A stretch of 64,000 nt of DNA from Stenotrophomonas terrae (GTDB lineage: Bacteria; Pseudomonadota; Gammaproteobacteria; Xanthomonadales; Xanthomonadaceae): contig NZ_LDJJ01000017.1 of assembly GCF_001431465.1 (NCBI RefSeq), forward strand, positions 124,001 to 188,000. Direction: 5' to 3'. How positions within the stretch are numbered: position 1 is the stretch's first letter; the number at the start of each line of letters is the position of its first letter. Below are positions 48,309-57,689 of this stretch, piece by piece. Under the pieces are notes generated by a model. The model was not told the DNA's origin, ran no database searches, and worked only from the letters and a program-made list of their open reading frames with translations. The translations under genes were made by a program, and so were the position numbers.

Positions 48309-48344
48309 GACGCGTCTGCCTGCAGTGCAGTCAACGCGTCTTTA
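48309..48344 (+). terminator. probable terminator after the DUF2809 gene
   Basis: GACGCGT (48309-48315) pairs with ACGCGTC (48334-48340), followed by TTTAAC, 12 bp after the stop. The 18-nt loop can partly pair internally. Confidence 0.5.
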
Positions 48345-48375
48345 ACAAGCCTTAACAGCTATTCGCGTAGAATAC

Positions 48376-48472
48376 GCCGGCTCAGCATCATTCAGCGATT
48401 ACGCACAGGCAACCTGCCTGTTGATGCTTGGACAGCCGGCACTACGCCTTACCGGGATCATCCCGGTTTTTT
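48376..48472 (+). ncRNA. nested-stem structured RNA with intrinsic terminator, upstream of proP
   Basis: Three stems nest inside each other: P1 GCCGGCT (48376-48382) with AGCCGGC (48434-48440); P2 AGCATCA (48384-48390) with TGATGCT (48422-48428); P3 ACAGGC (48405-48410) with GCCTGT (48416-48421), loop AACCT. A 14-nt one-sided bulge (48391-48404) separates P2 and P3. A 10-nt linker leads to a perfect terminator, ACCGGGA-TCA-TCCCGGT plus a T6 run (48451-48472). TAGAAT at 48368-48373 is -10-like but very close to P1. It may be an independent small RNA or a cis leader of proP, whose ATG lies 127 bp further on. I know no matching family. Confidence 0.65.
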
Positions 48473-48598
48473 CTGTCCCTGACCGTTCCCGTGGCCTTGT
48501 CGCGGGGCATTCCTTCGTGCGCATTACGGCCTGCGCGAATTCATGCAAGCCATGGCCAAGCACGCAAACCACTCAGTAACGGGAGGACTGGTCCTGTC

Positions 48599-50128
48599 AT
48601 GTCTACAGGTGAATCCACTATCCGCAATGAGCCGATGCAAATCGACGACATCACCGTCATCGATAAGGCAAAAGTAAAAAAAGCAGTCACTGCCGCCGCG
48701 TTGGGTAACGCGATGGAGTGGTTCGACTTCGGTGTGTACGGCTTTGTTGCCTATGCGCTGGGTAAAGTGTTTTTCCCCGAGGCCTCGCCCAGTGTGCAGA
48801 CCATTGCCGCGCTGGCCACGTTCTCGGTGCCGTTCCTGGTGCGTCCGTTGGGCGGCGTGTTCTTTGGGGTAATGGGGGACAAATTCGGCCGGCAGAAAGT
48901 GCTGTCGGCAACCATCATCCTGATGGCCATCAGTACCTTCTGTATCGGCTTGATTCCGTCCTACGAAAGCATCGGCATCCTTGCGCCGATCCTGCTGCTG
49001 CTGTGCAAGCTGGCGCAGGGCTTCTCGGTTGGCGGCGAGTACACCGGTGCTGCGGTCTTCGTTGCCGAGTTTGCACCTGACCGGCGCCGCGGTTTCCTGA
49101 GTAGCTGGCTGGACTTCGGCTCCATTATTGGTTTTGTCTCTGGCGCGGGCGTGGTGGTGCTGTTGAGCAGCATCGTCGGTGAAGCGCAGTTCCTGGAGTG
49201 GGGCTGGCGTGTACCGTTCTTCCTTGCTGCGCCGTTGGGTCTGATCGGCCTGTACCTGCGTCATGCGGCCGAAGAAACCCCGGCCTTCACCGAGCAGTTG
49301 GAGCGCATGGAGAAGGAAGACCAGGATGCCGTAGGCAGCGCGCCGCGCATCTCGTTCAAGGAAATTGTCAGCAAGTACTGGCGTTCGCTGCTGGTCTGCG
49401 TGGGCATCGTGCTGGTCACCAATGTGACCTACTACATGTTGCTGACGTATATGCCCACCTATCTGTCGCACAACCTGCACTACTCGGAAGACCACGGTGT
49501 GCTGATCATCATTGTGGTGATGGTGGGCATGTTGTTCGTGCAGCCCTTCGTCGGCATGGCCAGTGATCGCATCGGCCGCCGGCCGTTCATTGCTGCCGGC
49601 AGTCTGGGTTTGCTGGTTGCGGCGATACCCGCATTCCATTTGATCACCAGCGGCAACACCGGCTGGATCTTCGTTGGCCTGTTGCTGTTGGCGGTGCTGC
49701 TGAACTGTTTGATCGGTGTGATGGCTTCAACCTTGCCGGCGATGTTTCCGACGCGCGTGCGTTACAGCGCGCTGGCCAGTGCTTTCAATATCTCGGTGAT
49801 CATTGCCGGTGTGACCCCGACGCTCGCTGCGTGGCTGGTGGAAACTACCGGCGACCTGATGATGCCGGCCTACTACCTGATGGTGGTGGCTGCCATCGGC
49901 CTGATTACCGCGTATTTCATGCACGAAACGGCCAATAAGCCAATGCGCGGTGACACGCCGAATGCAGGTAGCCGCCGCGAAGCGCGCGAGCTGCTGCAGG
50001 AACAGTACGACCATATCGAGGCAAGCGTTGATGGCCTGGATGTGGAGATCAACGACATGCAGGACAAGCTGGCCGATCTTGAGCGGCGCAAGCAGGCCTT
50101 GATCGACCGGCATCCAGACCTGGTCTGA
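48599..50128 (+). CDS. proP: ProP-type osmolyte/H+ symporter
   Basis: This 509-residue major-facilitator protein has 12 helices. It shows the MHS-family landmarks AMEWFDFGVYGFVA in TM1, RPLGGVFFGVMGDKFGRQKVL after TM2, and QGFSVGGEYTGAAVFVAEFAP. As in E. coli ProP it has a long C-terminal coiled coil (AREXLXXXYDXIE...LDVEINDMQDKLADLERRKQ), which in ProP tunes the osmolality response. Proline, glycine betaine and ectoine are the likely substrates. GGGAGG at 48581-48586 is 12 nt before ATG 48599, longer than ideal. A structured RNA with a terminator precedes it. Confidence 0.9.
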   Translation: MSTGESTIRNEPMQIDDITVIDKAKVKKAVTAAALGNAMEWFDFGVYGFVAYALGKVFFPEASPSVQTIAALATFSVPFLVRPLGGVFFGVMGDKFGRQKVLSATIILMAISTFCIGLIPSYESIGILAPILLLLCKLAQGFSVGGEYTGAAVFVAEFAPDRRRGFLSSWLDFGSIIGFVSGAGVVVLLSSIVGEAQFLEWGWRVPFFLAAPLGLIGLYLRHAAEETPAFTEQLERMEKEDQDAVGSAPRISFKEIVSKYWRSLLVCVGIVLVTNVTYYMLLTYMPTYLSHNLHYSEDHGVLIIIVVMVGMLFVQPFVGMASDRIGRRPFIAAGSLGLLVAAIPAFHLITSGNTGWIFVGLLLLAVLLNCLIGVMASTLPAMFPTRVRYSALASAFNISVIIAGVTPTLAAWLVETTGDLMMPAYYLMVVAAIGLITAYFMHETANKPMRGDTPNAGSRREARELLQEQYDHIEASVDGLDVEINDMQDKLADLERRKQALIDRHPDLV

Positions 50129-50178
50129 TCAGCCTCCGTCCCTTGCACCAGAGGTGCAGAGGGGCGGCGTTTGACCGT

Positions 50179-50283
50179 GTAGAGCCGAGCCATGCTCGGC
50201 TAGGGCCCTACCAGGAAAGCTTCTGCCGAGCATGGCTCGGCACTACCCCTTCGCTCCCTCCTTCTCTCGTAGCGAAGGGGAGG
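50179..50283. repeat. SMAG-type pair plus C-rich hairpin
   Basis: GTAGAGCCGAGCCATGCTCG... (50179-50201) and an inverted SMAG arm (50224-50246), followed by a degenerate copy of the CTCCCTT...GCGAAGGGGAGG hairpin (about 50250-50283). The order mirrors the 45.2-kb cluster. Confidence 0.8.
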
Positions 50284-50325
50284 CATGCTCTTCGAAAAAA
50301 ACGCCCAGGCATTTCTGGTCTGCAG

Positions 50326-50427
50326 ACGTAGCCCGGGTAAGCGCAGCGCACCCGGGGCCTTTGGCGAGCGATCTGAAAGATCATGAAATCCATGTCCCCG
50401 GGTGCGCTGCGCTTACCCGGGCTACGT
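50326..50427. repeat. 32-bp perfect inverted repeat (third REP type)
   Basis: ACGTAGCCCGGGTAAGCGCA... (50326-50357) and its exact reverse complement (50396-50427) are separated by 38 bp. The GTAGCCCGGG head marks a REP family distinct from the other two. No gene lies between 50129 and 50468. Confidence 0.85.
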
Positions 50428-50468
50428 CATTTCCGCTATCAATCCTTCGCACCAATCAGAAACGAAAA

Positions 50469-50732
50469 TCAAACATTGCAACGAAAGCGCAACGCATTGA
50501 GCTGCGGAAAGCGCGCAATGATGGCGATGGCTTCCTTCCAGTGCGTTTCAAACGCATCTTCTTCCACCGGCAGAAACGTCGGTGCGACATCATTGAAGCG
50601 GAACTCTATTCCGCGGTCCGGTAATCGCTGGCGACTTATCGCCGTAGGCGTGCGGCCATTGCGCAGATGCCAGACCAGTTCTTCAATCACGGTATTCCAG
50701 GCATCCACTTCAAGATCATCAATCCACTGCAT
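50469..50732 (-). CDS. small hypothetical protein next to the vgrG island
   Basis: An 87-residue acidic product starts at 50732 (MQWIDDLEVDAWNTVIEEL) and ends PQLNALRFRCNV. AAGGA lies 8 nt upstream on the minus strand, and the composition is protein-like. The family is not recognised. Its small acidic nature and place at the island edge would suit an orphan immunity or remnant protein, but this is a guess. Confidence 0.4.
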   Translation of the reverse strand: MQWIDDLEVDAWNTVIEELVWHLRNGRTPTAISRQRLPDRGIEFRFNDVAPTFLPVEEDAFETHWKEAIAIIARFPQLNALRFRCNV

Positions 50733-51182
50733 GTGGCGGGTCCTTGGCTCGGTGGTAGTGCAGGGCAACGCGGGGGGGTGAAGTGCTGGGTACGGCTGAA
50801 TCCGGATAATGACCAGCCGATCATCGCTCAATTGTGCTGGCGGCGCTCGATCTGCGCAGATGGGCTGTCCAACGCGCCTGATGACCTCCGGAACATGCCC
50901 ATGTTCGGACATTCGAGACGAATCTGGCTTTTGTGCGGATTAGTCGCGGAAAACAGTGCGCCAGTGAGCGTTTTCGCGGCTTTCGGTTTGATCGGTAACC
51001 TTTGAAATCAAGCGTCTGACCCCCGCGCGCTGGCAGCAGGCGCTATGGATAGGCCCGGGCCCGGGGCGGTGGCTGCAATGCAGGCGCTGTGAAAACCCCC
51101 GCCGCCGACTTCTGGTAAATTCCGCGAAAGGAATCCGATTTGTGTCTGCAGATTGCAGACAGTCATCACATCTGGAATAGGC
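50733..51182. other. gene-free stretch upstream of the first vgrG
   Basis: No credible gene. A 12-bp GC palindrome (CCCGGGCCCGGG, 51054-51065) is the only structure noted. GGAA at 51173-51176 is the likely vgrG ribosome site. No promoter is clear. Confidence 0.5.
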
Positions 51183-54100
51183 ATGGATAAGCTGAATAAC
51201 CTGATGGCGCAGGTCGCTGTGCTGGGTAATGCACAACGCCAGTACCAACTGCAGTGCGACGATTTTGGCAGCAACGTGGTCGAACGTTGGCGGGGGCGCG
51301 ATGCCTTGTCCGCACATGCCGTTACCGAGGTGGACGTACTTTCCACTGACCAGGGTGTTGATCTGCAGGCACTGATCGCCAAGCCGGCAGTCTTGCTGAT
51401 GCGCACCGCGCAGGGCGACGAACAACGCCGCAGCGGCTTGATTGCATCTGCTAGCCGCATTGGCAGTGATGGCGGCTTGGTGCGCTACCGTTTGTCATTG
51501 CAGTCCTGGACCTGGTGGTTGCAGCACGCGCGGCATAGCCGCGTGTTCCAGGACAAGACGGTTCGCCAGATTGTGGACAGCGTGCTTGAGGACTATCCGG
51601 ATCTGGCCAACTGGCGCTGGGCCGAGGGTTGCGAAGACTTCATTGCTTCGCGCGTGCGCAGCTATTGCGTGCAATACCGCGAAAGCGATCTGGCATTCGT
51701 GCAACGGCTGCTTGCCGAGGAAGGCTTGGGTTGGCGTCTGTGCCAGGACCAACAAGCGCCCTGCGGCAACAGCATGGAGATCTTCGCCGACAGCGTGGCG
51801 CTGCCGCAGGATGCAGCCAGTGCCACGGTTGGTGTGCGCTTCCATCGCAGTGATGCCACCGAATCCAGCGACAGCATCCAGGTGCTGGGGCGGCGGCGTG
51901 CGCTGGGCAGTACCCGCATCAGCCTGCTCAGTGACGACTACCGCTCCGTGCGTGGCGTCAGCGCGCAGCTGCCGCTGGATGGCGGCGGCGATCAATCCCA
52001 GCGTGAAAGCTACGACCCGGTGGGTGCGTACGCCTTCAGCAATGCCGCTGCGGCAGCGTGGTACGCCAAGTTGCAGGCGCAGGCGCATGAAGTGCATGGC
52101 CGCACCTGGTTGGGGCAGGGTACGGTGCGTGGCTTCCAATCCGGCACCTGGTTGCAGGTACAGCAGGCGCCGTTTGCTGAAGCACCGGAACTGCTGTTGA
52201 CCGAAGTGGATCACGCCGGCATCAACAACCTGCCCACCGATGTTCGCCAGGCAATGGACGCGGCGCTGGGCAAGGCGCCCACCGCCGATGCGGATACCGT
52301 GCTATGGCAGCAGGCCGAGAAGGTGGGCTACGCCAACCGCTTCCAGGCGACTGAACGCGCGATGCCGTGGCGGCCAGCACTGGTGGACGGCACCGGCCAG
52401 CGCCTCAACCCGCGGCCCACTGCGCCCGGTTACCAGACCGCACGCGTGGTGGCATCGCACGGCGGCAAGGGCCAGGACGTGCACGCGGACAGCATGGGCC
52501 GTATCCGCGTCTGCTTCCATTTCCAGAATGGCGAGGCCGATACCACGTGGTTGCGCGTTGCCCAGCGTTACGCCGGCCCCGGGGTCGGCGCGCAATTCCT
52601 GCCGCGCATCGGCCAGGAAGTGCTGGTGGGCTTTCTGGATGGCGATATCGACCGGCCCATCGTGCTGGGTGCGCTCTACAACGGCCGCGGTGAGGCCGGC
52701 GTTGCGCCTACGCCTGCCGGTGCCAGCGCCGATGCCGATCGCAGCGCTTACACGCAGGCACGTGATGGCAGCAGTAGCGCGCAGGGCAACCTGAGTGGCG
52801 GGCAGGCGCCGGCATGGCACGCCGCAGGCGCGGGTGACGACGCCCACCGCAATGCGGGCGCTGTCTGGGGCATCCGCTCGCGCGAATGGGAAGGCGGCCA
52901 AGGCAGCAATCACCTCCTGTTTGACGACAGCGACCAGCAATTGCGCGTGCAGCTGGCCAGCAGCCAGCAGACCTCGCAGCTGAGCCTTGGACATCTGCGC
53001 CACCAGGCCGACAACTTTCTCGGCAGCCTGCGTGGCACCGGCTTTGAACTGCGCAGCGACGCCTGGGGCGCGGTACGCGCCAGCTCCGGCGCTTGGTTCA
53101 GCGCCTATGCGCACCGCAACGACACCCCGGCTGGCGAAGTCGTACAGCCAGCGGCCCTGCTCAACCAACTGCAAAGCCTGAGCACCCGTTTCAGCCAAGC
53201 CGCACGCACCCACCTGACCAGCACGCTGGTGATGAAGGAGGGCGCACGTGGCAAGGAGCGCTCAAGCATCGTGCCGGATCAGGCACCGCTGGCCGCAATG
53301 CTGGCCAGCGCCAAAACCACGGTAGCCGGCACAGCATTCGACGCCGCCAACGGCGAAGCCGCGCAGCGTCAAGCCACAGCAGGCAGCGACCGCGTCCCGC
53401 ACAGCGGCGACCCGCTGCTGGGCTTTGCCGCACCCGCAGGCATCGCACACGTCGCAGGGCAGGCCCTGCACTGGTCGGTGGGCGAAGGTCTGCTGCTGGC
53501 CAGCGGTGGCGACAGCGACACTGCGGTGATGGGCAACGCCCGCCTGCACGCCGGGCAGGCCATCGGCATGTTGGCCTGTGCGGTAGAGGGCGGCGCCGAA
53601 GGCGGAAATGCATTGAGCGTGGTGGCCGGCACCGGCGAGTTGAACGTGCAGGCCCAGCACGACGAAGTGCGCCTGCAATCGCGGCAGGCGCTACGCGCGG
53701 CCAGCGCGCAGGGCGTGGTGGAGATTGCAGCAGGCAAGACGATTCACATTGCTACTTCGGGCGGCGCCAGCGTCACCATCGAAGGCGGGAACATCACGTT
53801 CAACTGCCCGGGCACGATTACGGTGCACGCGAGCAAGAAGTCGTTTGTTGGGCCTGCCGAGTTGGCGAGGGAACTACCAACTTTCCCGGTCCCCAGCTTC
53901 GCACCGGAACCGATGGATTTCGATTTCTGGTTGCAGGACATGCCTGGCCCAACCGGAAACCCGCTGGCGGAAACGTCCTGGAAAATCATCAGGAACCGAG
54001 GCAAACCCTCCGGCGCTGCTCTGCGTGATGCAAAGCGTGTGCTGCTGGAGGGGGTAACCGACGCTGACGGCCATGTTGTGCTGGACGACGAGCAGCAGCA

Positions 54101-54374
54101 GCTGTTGGCGCGGGAATACGCTGGCTCACCCAGCCAGCTTTGGCTGTTGTATCCCGGTCACTCGGTACAGATTGATGTTGCGCGTGACAAGGGTGACTGG
54201 GATGAAGATCAACGCCTGCGCATGGAACTCGGTGCCGCTGGCTTCACCGCAGCGGTACGCACCGACATGGTCGGCATCCGTCAGCAAGGCGAAATGAACT
54301 ATGCGCGGAGTGCGCTTGAGCGGTTCGATCAAGGCGGTACATCGGCAAAGTTGAAAGATCTCATAAAGCGTTGA
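51183..54374 (+). CDS. vgrG: type VI secretion spike protein VgrG with C-terminal extension
   Basis: VgrG trimers tip the T6SS tube and carry effectors. The 1063-residue product has a gp27-like N-terminal part with YRLSLQSWTWWLQHARHSRVFQDK and YCVQYRESDLAFVQRLLAEEGL. The gp5 OB-fold starts near residue 438 (GRIRVCFHFQ...GAQFLPRIGQEVLVGFLDGD). A DUF2345-type beta-helix region runs to about residue 898, and an extra 165 residues follow. The extension contains LLEGVTDADGHVVLDD, similar in form to transthyretin-like effector-binding domains. The lipase gene starts 42 bp downstream, so the extension probably recruits that effector. Confidence 0.93.
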   Translation: MDKLNNLMAQVAVLGNAQRQYQLQCDDFGSNVVERWRGRDALSAHAVTEVDVLSTDQGVDLQALIAKPAVLLMRTAQGDEQRRSGLIASASRIGSDGGLVRYRLSLQSWTWWLQHARHSRVFQDKTVRQIVDSVLEDYPDLANWRWAEGCEDFIASRVRSYCVQYRESDLAFVQRLLAEEGLGWRLCQDQQAPCGNSMEIFADSVALPQDAASATVGVRFHRSDATESSDSIQVLGRRRALGSTRISLLSDDYRSVRGVSAQLPLDGGGDQSQRESYDPVGAYAFSNAAAAAWYAKLQAQAHEVHGRTWLGQGTVRGFQSGTWLQVQQAPFAEAPELLLTEVDHAGINNLPTDVRQAMDAALGKAPTADADTVLWQQAEKVGYANRFQATERAMPWRPALVDGTGQRLNPRPTAPGYQTARVVASHGGKGQDVHADSMGRIRVCFHFQNGEADTTWLRVAQRYAGPGVGAQFLPRIGQEVLVGFLDGDIDRPIVLGALYNGRGEAGVAPTPAGASADADRSAYTQARDGSSSAQGNLSGGQAPAWHAAGAGDDAHRNAGAVWGIRSREWEGGQGSNHLLFDDSDQQLRVQLASSQQTSQLSLGHLRHQADNFLGSLRGTGFELRSDAWGAVRASSGAWFSAYAHRNDTPAGEVVQPAALLNQLQSLSTRFSQAARTHLTSTLVMKEGARGKERSSIVPDQAPLAAMLASAKTTVAGTAFDAANGEAAQRQATAGSDRVPHSGDPLLGFAAPAGIAHVAGQALHWSVGEGLLLASGGDSDTAVMGNARLHAGQAIGMLACAVEGGAEGGNALSVVAGTGELNVQAQHDEVRLQSRQALRAASAQGVVEIAAGKTIHIATSGGASVTIEGGNITFNCPGTITVHASKKSFVGPAELARELPTFPVPSFAPEPMDFDFWLQDMPGPTGNPLAETSWKIIRNRGKPSGAALRDAKRVLLEGVTDADGHVVLDDEQQQLLAREYAGSPSQLWLLYPGHSVQIDVARDKGDWDEDQRLRMELGAAGFTAAVRTDMVGIRQQGEMNYARSALERFDQGGTSAKLKDLIKR

Positions 54375-54416
54375 TTTGCCACGCAACAACAGCGCGTTGG
54401 CGCAAGGAAGGGACTC

Positions 54417-57400
54417 ATGACGGGTAGAAGGACGGTAACGCAGATTGTTGATGACAGCGGCAAGGCGCAGCGGGCCTACGAGCAGCCGGGCTGGTTCTTG
54501 ACCAATACCGATGACAAGTTGGGCGAGGCGTTCGAAGGCCAGAGTGTTGTCCTCGATCCAGCGCTCCCCGAATGGTCCGAGGTATTTGGGCAGCCGCTGC
54601 CGGGCCATGATGTCGAGTTCTTTGTTTGCGGTGACAGCTACTTCAAACGGGTAGCTCGTGAAATCAGCAATGCCCAAGAGAGCGTCTTCATTGCCGGCTG
54701 GCAGATCAATTACGCGGTCCAGATGGGCGACGGCAGTACGTTGCTGTCCTGCCTGGACAAGGCTGTGGAAAACGGCGCCACCGTCTATGTCATGCCGTGG
54801 TTGGCGCCGCCTGGGCCGGTGGATACCGGCTATCTGCATACCATGATGGCGGTGTTCCATCTCAATGGCGGCCAGGGCCTGATCAACAGAGTGCCCAGGA
54901 AGGGCCGTGCGTACTGCATGCCGGCGCTTGGTCAGAGCGACATGAGCAGCTTGAACGCGTTCTTCTCGCATCACCAGAAAATGGTAGTGGTTGATAACAA
55001 GAAGGCGTTCGTTGGTGGTATCGACCTGGCCTACGGAAGGCGCGAGACTGGCACGTATAGCCTGTTGGCCGAGGGGCGGACCTTGGGGGAATACTATTCC
55101 CCGAACATTCCGCCCATCAAGGAACCAACGGCGGTGGAATTGAGTGACTGTGTGCCGCTGATGGAGCTGCTGATCGCTGGTTTGTTGCCGGTATTGCGCG
55201 GTATTGCGGTGTTTCCATTCACGCCGACAAGGGGCATCTTTGCGCGCACAGTCGATTTCAAAAAAGGCATAAGCGACTGGATGAGTGATCGGAACGATGA
55301 CGTAAAAGACTTCGTCGATCGCCATAACCCGTTGGAAGGGGAGGGCGCTAAGGCTTTGGAGTATGGCGAGGCCAAAGTCACCGAGGCCCAACAGTGGCTT
55401 TGGAACCAGGTGCCATCTCCGCAGCGGCGTGAAATACGCAGGCTCTGGGAGAAAGGCGGCCAGGAGTTCAGGCAGAGTGTTGACCTGATGTGGGATCTGC
55501 TGCTCGGGGTCGATGTCTCCCAACTTCCTTACAAGAAAGAGATCTTCGCGTTGGTCGAGGATGCGGTAAACGCTCTCGTTGGCGTATTGGTTAGCATGTC
55601 CAGCGAGTGGATTGGTAAGTTCGAGCGCTATGACCGTTTGTTCGACGAGCCGCTACAGCAGCACCCGGGCCAGAACCGCATGATCGACCCGGAGCGCCAG
55701 CCCCGGCAGCCCTGGCATGACGTGCATTGCGGCATCGAGGGTCCGGCGGTTCATGACCTCAGCCGAAATTTCACTCAACGTTGGAATGCGGTCGCGCAGG
55801 CGTATCGGGGAACCTACTCCGCCAATCGCCACCAGCCCTTGGTGCGTTACTTCATGCTGCTTTTCAATATCGTGACGCCTTCGCGAGCGAATGTAGCCAA
55901 CATCGAGCCGCAGCACAGACCAAAGAATGTGGTTGCGGGTGCGGCGGCCAACAAAAGCTGCTGGGTTCAGGTATTGCGTAGCGCTCCTGAAGAATTACTG
56001 CGGGCGGAGCATGCGGCAGGCACCGAGCAAGCCAAGGCGCCTGCGCAGAATAACTGCCTGAAGGCAATGCTGAAGGCGATTCACGGCGCCCAGCAGTTCA
56101 TTTATATCGAGGGCCAGTTTTTTCAGAGCGACAACGCCGGCTTTGTGGATGACTACGAGCCTGACAAGCCACTGTCAGGGCCAGCGGGTGCGATGGTTTC
56201 CATCCGCGGTTTGGAAGGCTATGAAAAGTACGCGGAGTTGTTGGGCATCAAGGATAGGCCGATCAACACCATCAACCCGGCCACGGTGAAGTGGCAGAAC
56301 ACGGGTAAGGTGCTGCTTGATGATGACTATCAGGCATTTGAGCGTGCCGTGCGACGTATCCTCAGCAATCACGAGACCATCACTGTTGTCGATGTGCTGG
56401 AGCGTGCGGGCAAGAAAAAGCCGAGTCAGCAGAACCCGCAACCGAAACCGCTATACCAGTCGAAGCTGCTCAACCCGATCAACAAGGCTCTGGCGCGGCG
56501 CATCGAGCGTGCGATCAATGAAGGAAATCCGTTCCACGTCTATCTGGTGGTGCCAGTACACCCGGAAGGCATGCTGGACCAGATCACCCTTATGCGCCAG
56601 GTGGATTTGACCATGCAGTCACTGGTGCATGGCACCCAGAGCTTGGTCAATTGCGTGCGCCGCGCGTTGGTTGCGCGATATGAACAGGAGCATGGTGGGC
56701 TGAGCGAGGAGCAGGCACTGAAGAAGGCGCAGGAGATGTTGTTGAACGATCTTCTGGAGCATGATGCAGGTGAATTCTGGTCGGATTATGTAACGTTGCT
56801 CAACCTACGCAATCACGCGGTTATGCCGAGCGGCCGGTCGGTTACCGAACAGATCTATGTGCATAGCAAATTGCTGATTGCCGATGACAATGTGGCTGTG
56901 CTGGGTAGTGCCAATATCAATGATCGCAGCATGTTGGGAATGCGGGATTCGGAGCTGGCGGTCATTGTGGCTGGCGGTCCACAGGTGACGGTGAAGTTGG
57001 ATGGGATGCGCACGTCGCGGGTTTCTGCGCGTGTGCATGAGTTTAGGAAGTCCCTGTGGCGGAATATTTTCGGTGAGAATGCTGGCGGTAGTGTTCAGCC
57101 CGCCCGTGATTTGCTGACGCCTGCTGTGTTGGAGCAGCCAGCTGCATCGGGAACTACAACCGCTATAAAGAAAATCGCAGACAACAACGCGAAGGCATAC
57201 GAGGCAGCATTCTCATTTATACCTAGGAGTATGCCGGCATGGGTTGTTTCGAAAAACCCCGCCAACGTATTGAATATAAACGCAGCGCTTTGGCCCACAT
57301 GGCGTTACCCGGAGCCAGATGATGTGCCGATAGGAAGTTCGAGTGGGGAGAATCGCGGAAAGCTGAAATTTCGGATGCCATTTGATCCGTTGTTCTGGCG

Positions 57401-57677
57401 TGAAGCAAAACGAGCTGACGACGACGGGCATCTGATCTGGGAGATTGGTTATGACGCCAAATCCCGCCCGCAAGGCGTGGCCGGTACTGCACCAGAAAGT
57501 GTTCCGGTGGGTGTACGGGGCTTTATCTGCGCTTTGCCCGTAGGCTGGCTGGCTAAAGAAAGCAATAACACCGGTTTTGCGTTGTCGATCCTGGCTAACG
57601 TTGAAACCGATCAGGTCCAGCATGATGACGTACAGGTCGCCCGGGTTGAAACCGTGCCGGCGCCAACTCAAGCTTGA
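54417..57677 (+). CDS. T6SS phospholipase D-type effector (Tle5-like)
   Basis: This 1086-residue protein has two HKD motifs: HQKMVVVD with His186, Lys188, Asp193, and HSKLLIAD with His816, Lys818, Asp823, each followed by the G-G/S (VGGIDLAYG, LGSANINDRS) segment of active phospholipases D. Tle5 proteins (PldA/PldB of Pseudomonas) are T6SS effectors that degrade phosphatidylethanolamine in target membranes. There is no signal peptide, as expected for T6SS cargo. GGAAGGG precedes ATG 54417. Its place between vgrG and tandem lipoprotein genes fits an effector-immunity unit. The C-terminal 200 residues are outside the catalytic core. Confidence 0.9.
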   Translation: MTGRRTVTQIVDDSGKAQRAYEQPGWFLTNTDDKLGEAFEGQSVVLDPALPEWSEVFGQPLPGHDVEFFVCGDSYFKRVAREISNAQESVFIAGWQINYAVQMGDGSTLLSCLDKAVENGATVYVMPWLAPPGPVDTGYLHTMMAVFHLNGGQGLINRVPRKGRAYCMPALGQSDMSSLNAFFSHHQKMVVVDNKKAFVGGIDLAYGRRETGTYSLLAEGRTLGEYYSPNIPPIKEPTAVELSDCVPLMELLIAGLLPVLRGIAVFPFTPTRGIFARTVDFKKGISDWMSDRNDDVKDFVDRHNPLEGEGAKALEYGEAKVTEAQQWLWNQVPSPQRREIRRLWEKGGQEFRQSVDLMWDLLLGVDVSQLPYKKEIFALVEDAVNALVGVLVSMSSEWIGKFERYDRLFDEPLQQHPGQNRMIDPERQPRQPWHDVHCGIEGPAVHDLSRNFTQRWNAVAQAYRGTYSANRHQPLVRYFMLLFNIVTPSRANVANIEPQHRPKNVVAGAAANKSCWVQVLRSAPEELLRAEHAAGTEQAKAPAQNNCLKAMLKAIHGAQQFIYIEGQFFQSDNAGFVDDYEPDKPLSGPAGAMVSIRGLEGYEKYAELLGIKDRPINTINPATVKWQNTGKVLLDDDYQAFERAVRRILSNHETITVVDVLERAGKKKPSQQNPQPKPLYQSKLLNPINKALARRIERAINEGNPFHVYLVVPVHPEGMLDQITLMRQVDLTMQSLVHGTQSLVNCVRRALVARYEQEHGGLSEEQALKKAQEMLLNDLLEHDAGEFWSDYVTLLNLRNHAVMPSGRSVTEQIYVHSKLLIADDNVAVLGSANINDRSMLGMRDSELAVIVAGGPQVTVKLDGMRTSRVSARVHEFRKSLWRNIFGENAGGSVQPARDLLTPAVLEQPAASGTTTAIKKIADNNAKAYEAAFSFIPRSMPAWVVSKNPANVLNINAALWPTWRYPEPDDVPIGSSSGENRGKLKFRMPFDPLFWREAKRADDDGHLIWEIGYDAKSRPQGVAGTAPESVPVGVRGFICALPVGWLAKESNNTGFALSILANVETDQVQHDDVQVARVETVPAPTQA

Positions 57678-57689
57678 GGCATTAACGCG

